Below, piece by piece: positions 1-9,272 of a stretch of DNA of 64,000 nt. The position numbers and the translations under genes are program-made. Position 1 is the stretch's first letter. Every line of letters starts with the position of its first letter. The DNA lies in NCBI RefSeq assembly GCF_000420165.1, contig NZ_ATUK01000013.1:248001-312000 (forward strand), read 5' to 3'. The notes under the pieces were generated by a model. That model saw nothing but the letters and a program-made list of their open reading frames with translations, was not told the DNA's origin and made no database searches. The stretch comes from Thioalkalivibrio sp. AKL19. Its GTDB lineage: Bacteria; Pseudomonadota; Gammaproteobacteria; Ectothiorhodospirales; Ectothiorhodospiraceae.

Positions 1-134
1 GTGAGCGAACCATGCGGGTCCACATCCACCAGCAGAACACGCTGTTCCGGACCGGACAGCAGGCCGCCCAGTGTCACGGTGGTGGTGGTCTTGCCGACGC
101 CGCCTTTCTGGTTCGCAACCGCCCAGACCTTCAT
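1..134 (-). CDS. ParA-like ATPase, partial (C-terminus beyond window)
   Basis: Only the first 44 codons are present; the gene runs off the left edge. The start reads MKVWAVANQKGGVGKTTTT, with a deviant Walker A P-loop, followed by VLLVDVDPHGSL, the Walker A' region of the ParA/Soj/MinD family. Such ATPases commonly follow motCD in gammaproteobacterial flagellar clusters, where they position chemotaxis arrays at the pole. The ATG overlaps the motD stop in an ATGA arrangement, so it is translationally coupled. The family assignment is firm. The exact role (ParC-type chemotaxis positioning) is inferred from context. Confidence 0.85.
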   Translation of the reverse strand, partial: MKVWAVANQKGGVGKTTTTVTLGGLLSGPEQRVLLVDVDPHGSL

Positions 135-1033
135 GGTGCATCTCCATCCGTCGGGAGCGGTGCGGGCGGAAGATCCTCGCGCAGGCGCTCCGGTTCCTGC
201 GCGCCCTCGGCGCGTGGACGTGCCCCGGGCAATACCACGATGGACACGCGCCGGTTCTCGGCACGCCCCTCGGGCGTGTCGTTGCTGGCCACCGGGCGGT
301 GCTCGCCATAACCCAGGGCGACCAGGTTCTCCGGATCGACCCCGGCGCCCTCGAACACACTCACGACCGCCGCCGCCCGCCCGGAGGAGAGCTCCCAATT
401 GGAAGGATAGACCGCGGTCTGGATGGGCACGTTGTCGGTATGCCCCTCGACATGGATCCGCGACACCCGTGGCGCCAGGATGCCGCCCACCTCCTGCAGA
501 AGGTCCTCAGCCTGCGGGTTCAGGGTTGCCGAACCGGACGGAAACAGCAGACGGCTGGTGATCTCGATCTCCAGCCAGTAGGCCTCGCGGGTAACACTGA
601 GATCGCCGTCCTCGATCCACTGGGCCATCGCCTGCTCGATCTCGCGAGCCGTCTCGGCCAGCTCGTCGAGGAACGCCTGCATTCCGTCATCATCGGGCGC
701 ATCGTCCAGCATCCCGCTCAGGGCCATGTCGATCGGCTGCGGGCCGTCTTCCACCAGGCCGGGTTGCACCTCGATGGGGACCAGGGCGCGCAGGTCCTGC
801 GGGCTGCGCTCGCGCGCCACGGTCGGGTCGCCCACCTGAATCGGCTCGGCCTGCATCGGCGCACGGAACGCATCCACCAGCGATTCCGACAGCACGCGGT
901 ACTTGCCGTCGTCCACCGACGAGATGGCGTACATCACCACGAAGAACGCCAGCAGCAACGTGACCAGATCCCCATAGGGAATGGCCCATGCCTCGTGATT
1001 CTGGTGCTCCTCTGCCCGCTTGCGCCGCGCCAT
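131..1033 (-). CDS. motD: Flagellar stator protein MotD (MotB family)
   Basis: A 300-residue stator subunit that anchors the ion channel to peptidoglycan. Residues 1-15 are a charged cytoplasmic leader. One membrane helix follows, starting PYGDLVTLLLAFFV, in which Asp22 matches the conserved ion-binding aspartate of MotB. The C-terminal third is an OmpA-like peptidoglycan-binding domain (VEGHTDNVPI, LSSGRA, NRRVSIVV). The start at MARRKRAEEH is preferred over an upstream in-frame start nine codons earlier, because family members begin with this short basic leader. It follows motC closely and overlaps the ParA-like gene. Pairing with MotC and the cluster position argue for MotD rather than MotB. 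Confidence 0.9.
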   Translation of the reverse strand: MARRKRAEEHQNHEAWAIPYGDLVTLLLAFFVVMYAISSVDDGKYRVLSESLVDAFRAPMQAEPIQVGDPTVARERSPQDLRALVPIEVQPGLVEDGPQPIDMALSGMLDDAPDDDGMQAFLDELAETAREIEQAMAQWIEDGDLSVTREAYWLEIEITSRLLFPSGSATLNPQAEDLLQEVGGILAPRVSRIHVEGHTDNVPIQTAVYPSNWELSSGRAAAVVSVFEGAGVDPENLVALGYGEHRPVASNDTPEGRAENRRVSIVVLPGARPRAEGAQEPERLREDLPPAPLPTDGDAP

Positions 1034-1040
1034 GGTGACC

Positions 1041-1784
1041 TCACTCGTGGATGAAGCCACTCAGCTTGCTTTCAATGTTCCGCGGGTTTTCACCCTCGGC
1101 AATGGCGATCAGACCTTCCATCAGCATTTGCTGGTGTTGGGAACGGTTCTGGATAATCGACTTCAACTTGTTTGCGACCGGCAGGAAAAGCAGGTTGGCC
1201 GAGGCAATGCCGTAGATCGTGGCGACGAACGCGGCCGCGATCCCCGCCCCGAGCTTGCTCGGATCCGCGAGGTTCTGCATCACCGCCATCAGCCCCATCA
1301 CCGCGCCCACGATCCCGAGGGTTGGTGCGTAGATCCCCATGCTCTCGAACACCTTCGCGCCCTGCATGTCGAACTGCTCGCGATTGTCGAGATCCGCCTC
1401 CAGGATCTGGCGGATGGTCTGCGGTTCGCTACCGTCGACCAGCAGTTGCAGCCCCTTCCGCGCGAACCCGTCGCTCTCCTCGTCGGCAAGCGTCTCCAGC
1501 CCAAGCAGGCCTTCCTTGCGGGCCACGTGGGACCACTCGACGATCTGCTCGACCATGGCCCGGTTGTCGACCTTCGGCGGCTTGAAGGCCCAGGGCAGGA
1601 TGCGCATGCCGTGCATGAACACCGACATCCGGGCCTGTACCAAGGTGGCCCCCAGTGTCCCTAGCACCACGATCACGAAGGCCGCGGCATTCCACAGCGC
1701 CCCCAGCCCACTGCCCTTGGCAATGCTCCCCCCGAGCACCGCTACCAGCCCCAGGGTCACCCCGATGAGGCTCAGGATATCCAT
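1041..1784 (-). CDS. motC: Flagellar stator protein MotC (MotA family)
   Basis: A 247-residue integral membrane stator subunit. With MotD it forms the ion channel that drives rotation. It opens MDILSLIGVTLGLVAVLGGS, and the later segments AFVIVVLGTLGATLVQ, TLGIVGAVMGLMAVM and GIAAAFVATIYGIASANLLFLPVA match the four-helix MotA/ExbB pattern. The ATG at 1784 is chosen because the upstream open frame runs back into cheB, whose stop codon (1786-1788) lies immediately before it. Close packing with cheB and motD implies one transcript. Confidence 0.93.
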   Translation of the reverse strand: MDILSLIGVTLGLVAVLGGSIAKGSGLGALWNAAAFVIVVLGTLGATLVQARMSVFMHGMRILPWAFKPPKVDNRAMVEQIVEWSHVARKEGLLGLETLADEESDGFARKGLQLLVDGSEPQTIRQILEADLDNREQFDMQGAKVFESMGIYAPTLGIVGAVMGLMAVMQNLADPSKLGAGIAAAFVATIYGIASANLLFLPVANKLKSIIQNRSQHQQMLMEGLIAIAEGENPRNIESKLSGFIHE

Positions 1785-1785
1785 G

Positions 1786-2901
1786 TCAGCAGAACCCCTT
1801 GACCAGGGCGGGCCCGATCTCGGGCAGCGGATAGACGTGGTCCGACAATCCCGCCTCGGCGACTGCGGCCGGCATCCCGTAAACCACGCAGGTGGCCGCA
1901 TCCTGCGACCACACCTGGGCACCCTCGGCCTTCAGCGCCCGCGTGCCTTCGCGCCCGTCCGCACCCATGCCGGTCAGCACCACCGCCAGGACCTGGCCGC
2001 GCAGCGCGTCCACCGCCGAGGTGAATGCCGCATCCACGCTGGGCTTGTAGATGGTACCGAGCGGGCTCTCCGCGATACGCACATGGGTCTGGCTGCCGCG
2101 TTCCAGGGTCATCTGCATACCCCCGGGTGCCAGCAGGGCCACACCCGGCTTCAGCACGTCGCCGTCCTTCGCCTGGCGTACCTCGATGTTACACATGGCA
2201 TTCAGGCGCTCGGCGAAGGCCGGGGTAAAGCTGGCCGGCATGTGCTGTACCAGGACGATCGGCAGCGGGAACGTGGCCGGCAGCGGCTTGAGCACCTCCT
2301 GCAGGGCCACCGGTCCGCCCGTGGAGGTACCAATGAGGACCGCGCGCAACTGACGCAGCGGGGTCGGCGGTCGCGTGCTTGCAACCGGGGCCGCCGGCTT
2401 GCGGGCATCGGCGGCGGCCTGGCGATCGGTCTCTTCCCGGCGCGCCGTCGGCCGCGCCTCGCGGGCCGGAGCGCTGCTACCCGGGGCACTGGCCGAGCGC
2501 GCCCGACTGCGCGACAGCGAGCGGACGCGACGGCGCAGCAGCATGCGTGCGCTGTCCTCGTCACCCGCCATGTCGCTGAAGCGCTTGGGCAGGAAGTCCA
2601 CCGCCCCGGCCTCCAGTGCGTCCAGGGTCGCCTGCGCGCCCTCGGTCGTCAGGCTGGAGAACATCAGGATCGGCCGCGGATGTTCGGCCATGATCTTGCG
2701 CACAGCCGTGATGCCGTCCATAACCGGCATCTCGATGTCCATGGTCACGACATCGGGGTCGAGCTCCCGCACCTTCTCGATCGCCTGCTCGCCGTTCTCC
2801 GCCGAGCCGACCACCTCGATACCCGAGTCGGAGTCCAGGATCTCCGCGATGCGTCGGCGAAAAAAGCCCGAGTCGTCGACTACCAGAACCCTGATCGGCA
2901 T
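1786..2901 (-). CDS. cheB: Chemotaxis response regulator protein-glutamate methylesterase CheB
   Basis: A 371-residue methylesterase that removes methyl groups from chemoreceptors during adaptation. The N-terminal receiver domain has the acidic pair in VLVVDDSGFFRRR, the phosphoacceptor in VTMDIEMPVMDG and the lysine in VDFLPK. An alanine/arginine-rich linker (about residues 140-180) leads to the esterase domain. There the catalytic serine is in LIGTSTGGP, the histidine in VQHMP and the aspartate in TGMGADGREG. No cheR methyltransferase gene is present in the window. It lies two bases downstream of cheA. Confidence 0.96.
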   Translation of the reverse strand: MPIRVLVVDDSGFFRRRIAEILDSDSGIEVVGSAENGEQAIEKVRELDPDVVTMDIEMPVMDGITAVRKIMAEHPRPILMFSSLTTEGAQATLDALEAGAVDFLPKRFSDMAGDEDSARMLLRRRVRSLSRSRARSASAPGSSAPAREARPTARREETDRQAAADARKPAAPVASTRPPTPLRQLRAVLIGTSTGGPVALQEVLKPLPATFPLPIVLVQHMPASFTPAFAERLNAMCNIEVRQAKDGDVLKPGVALLAPGGMQMTLERGSQTHVRIAESPLGTIYKPSVDAAFTSAVDALRGQVLAVVLTGMGADGREGTRALKAEGAQVWSQDAATCVVYGMPAAVAEAGLSDHVYPLPEIGPALVKGFC

Positions 2902-2903
2902 CC

Positions 2904-5021
2904 TCAGCCCTCGCTCGAGCGCGATGCGCGGCGCGGCCGGCCGGACATCTGCAGCTGCCGCATCAGGATCGTCACCAGGTCGGAGACATCGAGGATCAGC
3001 GCGATTCCGCCATCCCCCGTGATGGTGGCACCCGCCAGCCCCTTCACGCCCTGCAGATTCTGGCCCAGGGGCTTGATGACGACCTCTTCCTGGCCCACCA
3101 GGTCGTCCACCACCAGACCGACCTTGCGGTCCGCGGTATGCACCACGACCACGTGGGCATCCTTGCGCGGCTCGGGCTCGTGCCCCGGCTTCAGCCAGCG
3201 CTTGAGGTAATGGATCGGGAGCGCCTGCTTGCGCACGATGATGACTTCCTGGTCATCCACGTAGTGTGTCTTGGTCAGGTCCAGATCGAGGATCTCGGAT
3301 ACCGAGGCCAGCGGGATGGCGAAACGCCGACCATCCAGGATCACCATCAGCGCGGGCAGGATCGCCAGGGTCAGTGGCAGCTTGACCCGCAGCGTGGTGC
3401 CCACGCCGATCTCCGAGTCGATCTCGATGGTGCCGTTGAGTTGCGAGATCTTGGTCTTGACCACGTCCATGCCGACCCCGCGGCCGGAAACGTCGGAGAT
3501 CTCGGTCTTGGTGGAGAATCCGGCCATGAAGATCACGTTGAAGGCCTCGCGATCGGTCATGCGTTCGGCCATCGCGGGTTCCATCAGGCCCTTCTCCACG
3601 GCCTTTCGGCGCAGGGCCTGCGGGTCCATGCCGCCACCATCGTCCTTGATCAGCAGTGCGATGTGATCGCCTTCCTGGGCCGCCCCCAGCACGACCGTGC
3701 CCTTGCGCGGCTTGCCGGCCGCCTCGCGCACATCCGGCGTCTCGACACCGTGGTCCACCGCATTGCGCACCAGATGCACGAGCGGATCCGACAGGGCCTC
3801 GACCAGGTTCTTGTCGAGGTCGGTATCCTCGCCGAAGATCTCCAGTTCGATCTCCTTGCCCAGGTTTCGCGACAGGTCGCGGATCACCCGCGGGAAACGG
3901 TTGAAGACCTTTTTCACCGGCTGCATCCGGGTCTTCATCACCGACGTTTGCAGGTCGGAAGTTACCAGGGCCAGGGAACTGATCGCCTTGCCCAGTTCGT
4001 CATCGACATGCTGGGAACGCAGCATGCTCAGGCGATTCCGCACCAGTACCAGTTCGCCCACCAGGTTCATGATCTCGTCCAGGCGCTCGGTATCGACACG
4101 CACGGAGGTCTCGCCCTGCGGCGCGGACCGGCCTCCGGCCTCGGCCCCACCCCCGGCGCGCGCACTACCCCCGCCCTGGCCGCCGGCGGCGGAAGGCTCC
4201 GGTGCCTTTTCGGGTTCGGGCGCGGCCGCCGCGGCCGGTTCGGCCACGGGCTCGCCGGGTTCTTCGGGTTCCGGGCTGGATGCCGGGACCGCCCCGGTGG
4301 CCGCCGGACCGGCCCCCTTGGCCTGAAGTTCATCCAGGAGGTTCTCGAATTCGTCGTCGGTGATTACGTCACCCGAGCCCCCGGCCTCGGCCGCGCCGGA
4401 TTCTGCGTTGGAACCTTCAGGCACCTCGTCGCCTCCGTCGGCATCCACGGCCTTCGGGGGCTGGTCACCATGCAGGCTGTCCAGCAGGGCCTCGAATTCG
4501 TCATCTGTGATTTCGTCATCGGCACCGACCATGGCGTCGCCGTCGGCCGGGGATTCCGCATCCGGCGTCGGCGGTGGCTCGGGCTCGGGTTCGGGTGCAG
4601 GCGGTGGTGCGGCCGCCTCCGCCGCCACGTCCTCGTTGTTCGCCATGCGCCGCAGGTCCTCGACCAGGTCCGCCTCGGCCGGCGTGGGATCCACGCCGGA
4701 ACGCAGGTCGCCGAACATCACGTTCAGGGTGTCCAGCACGCGCAGCATGGTGTCCATCAGGTGGCTGTCGGCCCGCCGCTCACCGTTGCGCAACAGGTTG
4801 AAGACATCCTCGGCGTGGTGACACACGGTCACCAGCGGATCCAGGCTCAGGAAGCCGGCGCCGCCCTTGATGGTGTGAAAGCTGCGAAACACCGCATTGA
4901 GCAGATCCCGGTCGTCCGGGTTCTGCTCCAGGTCGATGAGTTGCTCGTTGAGCCCCTCCAGCAGTTCCCCGGCCTCGATCAGGAAGTCCTGAAGGATTTC
5001 GTCATTGGGGTCGATGGCCAT
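2904..5021 (-). CDS. cheA: Chemotaxis sensor histidine kinase CheA
   Basis: A 705-residue kinase that phosphorylates CheY and CheB. The HPt domain carries the phosphorylated histidine in FHTIKGGAGF (His49). Residues about 130-300 are a Pro/Ala/Glu/Gly-rich linker instead of an obvious folded P2 domain. The linker contains two near-repeats, ITDDEFEALLDSLHG (171-185) and ITDDEFENLLDELQ (220-233). Then come the dimerisation helix pair (from about 305), the ATPase domain (LVRNAVDHGVE, DDGGGM, GRGVGMDVV) and a CheW-like domain that ends the protein. It lies between cheZ and cheB with short gaps. The linker repeats resemble the CheY-contact motifs of FliM and CheZ in this same cluster. Confidence 0.97.
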   Translation of the reverse strand: MAIDPNDEILQDFLIEAGELLEGLNEQLIDLEQNPDDRDLLNAVFRSFHTIKGGAGFLSLDPLVTVCHHAEDVFNLLRNGERRADSHLMDTMLRVLDTLNVMFGDLRSGVDPTPAEADLVEDLRRMANNEDVAAEAAAPPPAPEPEPEPPPTPDAESPADGDAMVGADDEITDDEFEALLDSLHGDQPPKAVDADGGDEVPEGSNAESGAAEAGGSGDVITDDEFENLLDELQAKGAGPAATGAVPASSPEPEEPGEPVAEPAAAAAPEPEKAPEPSAAGGQGGGSARAGGGAEAGGRSAPQGETSVRVDTERLDEIMNLVGELVLVRNRLSMLRSQHVDDELGKAISSLALVTSDLQTSVMKTRMQPVKKVFNRFPRVIRDLSRNLGKEIELEIFGEDTDLDKNLVEALSDPLVHLVRNAVDHGVETPDVREAAGKPRKGTVVLGAAQEGDHIALLIKDDGGGMDPQALRRKAVEKGLMEPAMAERMTDREAFNVIFMAGFSTKTEISDVSGRGVGMDVVKTKISQLNGTIEIDSEIGVGTTLRVKLPLTLAILPALMVILDGRRFAIPLASVSEILDLDLTKTHYVDDQEVIIVRKQALPIHYLKRWLKPGHEPEPRKDAHVVVVHTADRKVGLVVDDLVGQEEVVIKPLGQNLQGVKGLAGATITGDGGIALILDVSDLVTILMRQLQMSGRPRRASRSSEG

Positions 5022-5065
5022 TCATTCTCTCCGGTCGCGTGGCGCCATTCGCATGAGGGGATGGC

Positions 5066-5842
5066 CTAGAAGCCCAGGCTCGATAGAAGATCGTCCACCT
5101 CGTCCTGTCCTTGAACGACATCCGCGCCGGAATCTTGAGTCTTCGGCACGCTGGGACCGTGACCCTTGCGGTCCGCCTCGCGATCTTCCTCGTTGCGTTC
5201 CAGCGATGCCTCGGCTGCCTCGACCTGCTCCATGCGGCCGCTGGAGAGCCGGATCAGGGACACGAGGTTCTCCTCCAGGTCCGTCACCAGCTGGATCACC
5301 CGGCGGATCACCTGGCCGGTAATATCCTGGTAACTCTGGGCCATCAGGACCTCGGAGAGCAGTCGGCGCAACTCCTCGGTGTCCTCTCCCGCCTGGGCAA
5401 AAAAGCTGTCCAGTTCGCGGGCGAAGTCGCGAAACTCGTCCACCGAAAGCTGGCGGTTGCGAAAACGCGTCCACTTCGCCGTCAGGTCGGCCGCCTGCTG
5501 GCTGAACGATTCCGCGATCGGCAGGCTCGACTCGATGGCATTCATCGTGTCGTGCGCGGCCTGCTCGGTCATCGTCACCACGTAGTTCAGGCGTTCCTTT
5601 GCATCGGGGATCTCGGCCTGGGTCAGTTCGACCAGGCGTGAATCCCCGCGAAAGCTCTGCAGGGCCTCGTGGAGATCGCGGGTGAGCTTGCCCAGCTCGT
5701 CGAAGAGTTCGCGGTCATACGGTCGCGCCAGATCCTGTACCAGTGCCCGGGCACCGGCGTCATCGCCCGCCTCCAGCGTCTGCACCAGTTGCCGGGCAAG
5801 CTCGAGCTGGCCGTCGCGCGGTGGGTGTTCCTGTTCAGTCAT
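5066..5842 (-). CDS. cheZ: Protein phosphatase CheZ
   Basis: A 258-residue phosphatase of phosphorylated CheY. It is mostly helical, and the catalytic-helix region lies around QSYQDITGQVIRRV, which holds the conserved Asp and Gln pair of the family. The extreme C-terminus GQDEVDDLLSSLGF is the CheY-binding tail. The ATG at 5842 (MTEQEHPPRD) is preferred to the upstream start of a 14-codon longer frame, because family homology begins here. It sits between cheY and cheA, as in Pseudomonas-type clusters. Confidence 0.95.
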   Translation of the reverse strand: MTEQEHPPRDGQLELARQLVQTLEAGDDAGARALVQDLARPYDRELFDELGKLTRDLHEALQSFRGDSRLVELTQAEIPDAKERLNYVVTMTEQAAHDTMNAIESSLPIAESFSQQAADLTAKWTRFRNRQLSVDEFRDFARELDSFFAQAGEDTEELRRLLSEVLMAQSYQDITGQVIRRVIQLVTDLEENLVSLIRLSSGRMEQVEAAEASLERNEEDREADRKGHGPSVPKTQDSGADVVQGQDEVDDLLSSLGF

Positions 5843-5937
5843 GGGGAGCCTCTTGCTGATGCGGCGCCGAAGGAGCCGGGTCACGTCCGCCGTTGCAGGC
5901 GTAACGGGCGGCGTACGTACTCAACACCGGGGATCAC

Positions 5938-6330
5938 TTATCCCTGTGCTTCAATACGTTCGAAGATCTTGTCGATCTTTTCCTTCAGCGTTTCGGCGGT
6001 GAACGGCTTGACCACATATCCGTTCACGCCCGCCTCCGCGGCCTCCACGATCTGGTCGCGCTTGGCTTCGGCGGTCACCATCAGCACCGGCATGGACTTC
6101 AGGTTCGGATCCGCCCGCACGGCCTTCAGCAGGTCGATACCCGGCATGTTCGGCATGTTCCAGTCGGTGATCAGGAAGTCGAAATCACCATTTTGCAGCA
6201 TCGGCAGCGCGGTGCTGCCGTCGTCGGCTTCCTGCGTGTTGTTGAAGCCGAGATCGCGCAAGAGGTTCTTGATAATGCGTCGCATCGTGGAAAAGTCGTC
6301 CACGATGAGAATTTTCATTCCCTTGTCCAC
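5938..6330 (-). CDS. cheY: Chemotaxis response regulator CheY
   Basis: A 130-residue single-domain receiver that, when phosphorylated, binds FliM and CheZ. All key residues are present: the acidic pocket in [12 protein letters not shown], the phosphoacceptor in [11 protein letters not shown], the threonine in VLMVTAEAK and the lysine in [10 protein letters not shown]. The start is a GTG at 6330 with a GGAG sequence six bases upstream. An ATG four codons inside (6318) is the alternative. It follows fliA closely and probably shares its transcript. Confidence 0.97.
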   Translation of the reverse strand: MDKGMKILIVDDFSTMRRIIKNLLRDLGFNNTQEADDGSTALPMLQNGDFDFLITDWNMPNMPGIDLLKAVRADPNLKSMPVLMVTAEAKRDQIVEAAEAGVNGYVVKPFTAETLKEKIDKIFERIEAQG

Positions 6331-6359
6331 ACGTCACTCCGGGATTCGTAGGGTGGGTT

Positions 6360-7127
6360 TTAGAATAACTGCAAAGCCGTGCCGTCTTCGAGCCACGAGC
6401 CCAGACGGGCCCGCAACCGGATCGTGGCCTGACTCCGGATCTGGCTCACGCGCGACTCGGTCACGCCGAGTACGGCACCGATCTCGCGCAGGTTGAGTTC
6501 CTCGATGTAATAAAGCGACAGTACCAGGCGTTCGCGCTCGGGAAGATCGTCCAGCGCCTCGGCCAGCTCCGCGCGAAACTCGCCCGCCTCCAGCGTGCCC
6601 GCGGGCGATGCCTCCTGCCCCTCGATCACGCGGTCGGCGCCATCCTCCCCGCCGCCAAGGTCGTCCAGGGCAAACAGGTGGGCCCCGGCATGGTCCTGCA
6701 ACATGTCGTAGTACTGGTCGATCGGCACGTCGAGCTCTGCGGCCACTTCACTGCCTCGTGCGGACCGCCCCTCGCGCGCCTCGACGGTCTGGATCGCGGC
6801 GGCGATCCGCCGGCTGTTGCGGTGGACCGAACGCGGGGTCCAGTCGCTGCGACGCAACTCGTCGATCATGGCGCCGCGGATCCGGATACCGGCATAGGTG
6901 GCGAAGGTCGCACCCTGCCCGCCCTCGAACTGCCGCGCGGCCTCCAGCAACCCGATCATGCCCGCCTGGATCAGGTCGTCGACCTGCACCGAGGCCGGCA
7001 GCCGCGCCATCAGGTGGTGCGCAATGCGATGCACCAGCTCGACGTGATCGGCAATCAGCTGTTCGTGCCCGCCGCACGCGGAGGACGTTGCCTGATAGCC
7101 GGAAAGTCGATTACGCGTCGTCATCAT
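6360..7127 (-). CDS. fliA: RNA polymerase sigma factor FliA (sigma-28)
   Basis: A 255-residue flagellar sigma factor for late genes (flagellin, chemotaxis). Region 2 is seen in VDDLIQAGMIGLLEAARQF, FATYAGIRIRGAMIDELR and WTPRSVHR. Region 4 is seen in LPERERLVLSLYYIEELNLREIGAVLGVTESRVSQI, which is split here only by description. The ATG overlaps the flhG stop (ATGA), so the two are coupled. No flgM anti-sigma gene is seen in the window. Confidence 0.96.
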   Translation of the reverse strand: MMTTRNRLSGYQATSSACGGHEQLIADHVELVHRIAHHLMARLPASVQVDDLIQAGMIGLLEAARQFEGGQGATFATYAGIRIRGAMIDELRRSDWTPRSVHRNSRRIAAAIQTVEAREGRSARGSEVAAELDVPIDQYYDMLQDHAGAHLFALDDLGGGEDGADRVIEGQEASPAGTLEAGEFRAELAEALDDLPERERLVLSLYYIEELNLREIGAVLGVTESRVSQIRSQATIRLRARLGSWLEDGTALQLF

Positions 7128-7948
7128 GCGCTCTGCAGCATTCGTTCCACGAAAAACCCGACGCCGCCGTGGTCACCGCCACCCACCGGCCAGCGATCCA
7201 CTGTGCGCGCCAGTTCCGCAAACGCCTTTCCGGCTGGACTCCCGGGGTATTGCTGCACCACCGGCGCCCGTTTCTGCACGGCCTTGCGCAGGTGATCGTC
7301 CATGGGAATATAGCCGGCCAGGTCCAGCACCACCTCCGGCAGGTAGTTGCCGCAGACGGTATTGAGCTTCTGCATCAGTCGATCGGCACCCTCGCGTCCG
7401 CTGACCATGTTGGTGACCATGCGGAAGCGGCGCAGACCGTGATCCCGGTGCAGTACCTTGATCAGGGCATAGGCGTCGGTAATCGACGCCGGTTCGTCGC
7501 ACACAACCACGAGGGTTTCCTGCACCGCCCGGCAGAACGAGGTGACGGACTCCTGCAACCCCGCCGCGGTATCCACGATGAGGACATCCAGGGGCTTGCG
7601 ATAGGCGCTGAAGGCGTGGATCAGGCCGGCGTGCTCGGCCGGCGTCAGGTTCGCCATGGCGGCGATCCCCGACGCCGAGGGCACGACCTTGACGCCGTCC
7701 GGGCCCTGCACGAGGACATCCTCGAGGCTCTCGACGTCTCCCGTCACCAGGTCATGCAGGGTGCGTTCCGGGCGCATGCCCAGGAGCAGGTCCACATTGG
7801 CCAGTCCCAGGTCGGCGTCAAACAGCATGACCTCACGACCCAGTCGGGCCAGGCCCACCGACAGGTTCACCGATACATTGGTCTTGCCCACCCCGCCCTT
7901 GCCCGAGGCGACCGCAATGACCTTCAAAGGCTTGTTAGTGCGTGGCAT
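7124..7948 (-). CDS. flhG: Flagellar number regulator FlhG (FleN), MinD-like ATPase
   Basis: A 274-residue MinD/ParA-type ATPase that limits flagellar number and antagonises FleQ. The deviant Walker A is in ASGKGGVGKTNVSVNL and the Walker A' in LFDADLGLANVDLLLG; LIVDTAAGLQ carries the Walker B aspartate. The ATG at 7948 is chosen because it follows a GGAAAGGGGCGTT ribosome-binding region. The longer frame would need a TTG. It overlaps the end of flhF by 14 bases and overlaps fliA by four. The flhF-flhG-fliA order is the conserved polar-flagellum arrangement. Confidence 0.95.
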   Translation of the reverse strand: MPRTNKPLKVIAVASGKGGVGKTNVSVNLSVGLARLGREVMLFDADLGLANVDLLLGMRPERTLHDLVTGDVESLEDVLVQGPDGVKVVPSASGIAAMANLTPAEHAGLIHAFSAYRKPLDVLIVDTAAGLQESVTSFCRAVQETLVVVCDEPASITDAYALIKVLHRDHGLRRFRMVTNMVSGREGADRLMQKLNTVCGNYLPEVVLDLAGYIPMDDHLRKAVQKRAPVVQQYPGSPAGKAFAELARTVDRWPVGGGDHGGVGFFVERMLQSA

Positions 7949-9224
7949 AACGCCCCTTTCCAACCGGCTGAATCAATTCCAGTGTCGCAGGCTCGGCATT
8001 GCGTACCGGGCGCGATTGCGTACCCGCCCGGCGGGGCGGGTCCAGCTCCGCCAGACGTTCGGCGGCCCAGGTCTCCCGGGCATTCCCCGCCGCACCGGCA
8101 TTCCCGGCGTCATCGTCCAGCGCCAGGCGGGTCAGATGTCCGGTATCGACCCGGTGGAAGTCCTCCGCGATGCGCTGCCCATCGCTGACGAACCCCAGGC
8201 CCAGGTGCTGGTCCAGCAGCACCGAAAGCACCTCGCCCAGCTGTTCCGCCTCGTCCAGCTTGGTCAGTACCAGCGCGGAGGGCTCCGCCTTGCGAAACGC
8301 CTCCAGCACCCGCCGCAGGGCGTTGCCCTCGGTCGTGGCCGACACCACCAGCCAGCTCTCGGCGCGAATATCCGGCGGCAGATGCGCGAACAGGGATTCA
8401 TCCTCCACCGCCCGCGGGGCCTGCCCCGCAGTATCCACCAGAATCAGGTGCCCATCCTCCACGCGCCGCGCCAGCTCGCGCAACTCCCGCGCGTTCTGCA
8501 GCACTCGCACAGAGATCCCCGCCATCTGGGCAAAGGCCTGCAACTGGCGAGTGGCCCCGATGCGCTGGCTGTCCAGGGTGACCAGCGTAACCGAATCCGC
8601 CCCCATGCGGCGGATCTGGCGCAACGCGATGCGCGCCAGCGTGGTGGTCTTGCCGACACCGGTCGGCCCCACCAGCGCCAGCAGCCCCCCCTCGTCGAGG
8701 ATACTCGGTCGGTGCGTGGCGATTGCGCCGGACAGGCGCGCCCGCAGCCGTTCCCAGGCCTGTTCGGGGGAGCTGTCGTCGAGGATGCTGCCGGCCAGAC
8801 TGCGCGCCAGGGATTCGCTGAAACCGCGATCGATCAGACGCGCCTTGCATTCCGCCGCCAGCGGGTGACGAGCCGCCCAGCGAGCCTCCTCGCTCTCGGC
8901 GTACTGGCGGGTCATCAGGCTGCGCAGGTCGCGCAGCTCCTGACGCATCGCGGTGAGCTCGGGATCCGCCGGCCACGAGGGCGCGGCCTGCCCGGTCGCG
9001 CCCTCGCGTGCAGGCTCGGCCGCCGGATGCGGCGCGCGGCCGGGGTTCGCGGTTTCCGGCTCGCAGACCGGGTCCGAAGAGGCCCCGTCCTCGAGCGCCG
9101 CGACGACCTCAAGCCAGCCATCCACCCGGCGACTGGACAGGATGACCGCATCCTCGCCCTGCTGCTCGCGCACCTGGCGCATCGCGTCACGCATGTCGCG
9201 GGCCCGATATCGTCTGACATTCAT
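7935..9224 (-). CDS. flhF: Flagellar biosynthesis GTPase FlhF
   Basis: A 429-residue SRP-type GTPase that places the flagellum at the cell pole. The N-terminal domain (MNVRRYRARDMRDAMRQVRE) is followed by a variable Ala/Pro-rich linker and the NG domain. G1 is in LVGPTGVGKTTTLARIA, followed by VTLDSQRIGATRQL, then LVDTAGQAPR and LTKLDEAEQLGEVL. The family more often has a tyrosine where this has DSQR. It is separated from flhA by 48 bases and overlaps flhG. Confidence 0.95.
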   Translation of the reverse strand: MNVRRYRARDMRDAMRQVREQQGEDAVILSSRRVDGWLEVVAALEDGASSDPVCEPETANPGRAPHPAAEPAREGATGQAAPSWPADPELTAMRQELRDLRSLMTRQYAESEEARWAARHPLAAECKARLIDRGFSESLARSLAGSILDDSSPEQAWERLRARLSGAIATHRPSILDEGGLLALVGPTGVGKTTTLARIALRQIRRMGADSVTLVTLDSQRIGATRQLQAFAQMAGISVRVLQNARELRELARRVEDGHLILVDTAGQAPRAVEDESLFAHLPPDIRAESWLVVSATTEGNALRRVLEAFRKAEPSALVLTKLDEAEQLGEVLSVLLDQHLGLGFVSDGQRIAEDFHRVDTGHLTRLALDDDAGNAGAAGNARETWAAERLAELDPPRRAGTQSRPVRNAEPATLELIQPVGKGRYATH

Positions 9225-9272
9225 GCTTTATCTCCTGCGCCGCTCGCGCGGCGGAACCCTTCATCTTGTGGT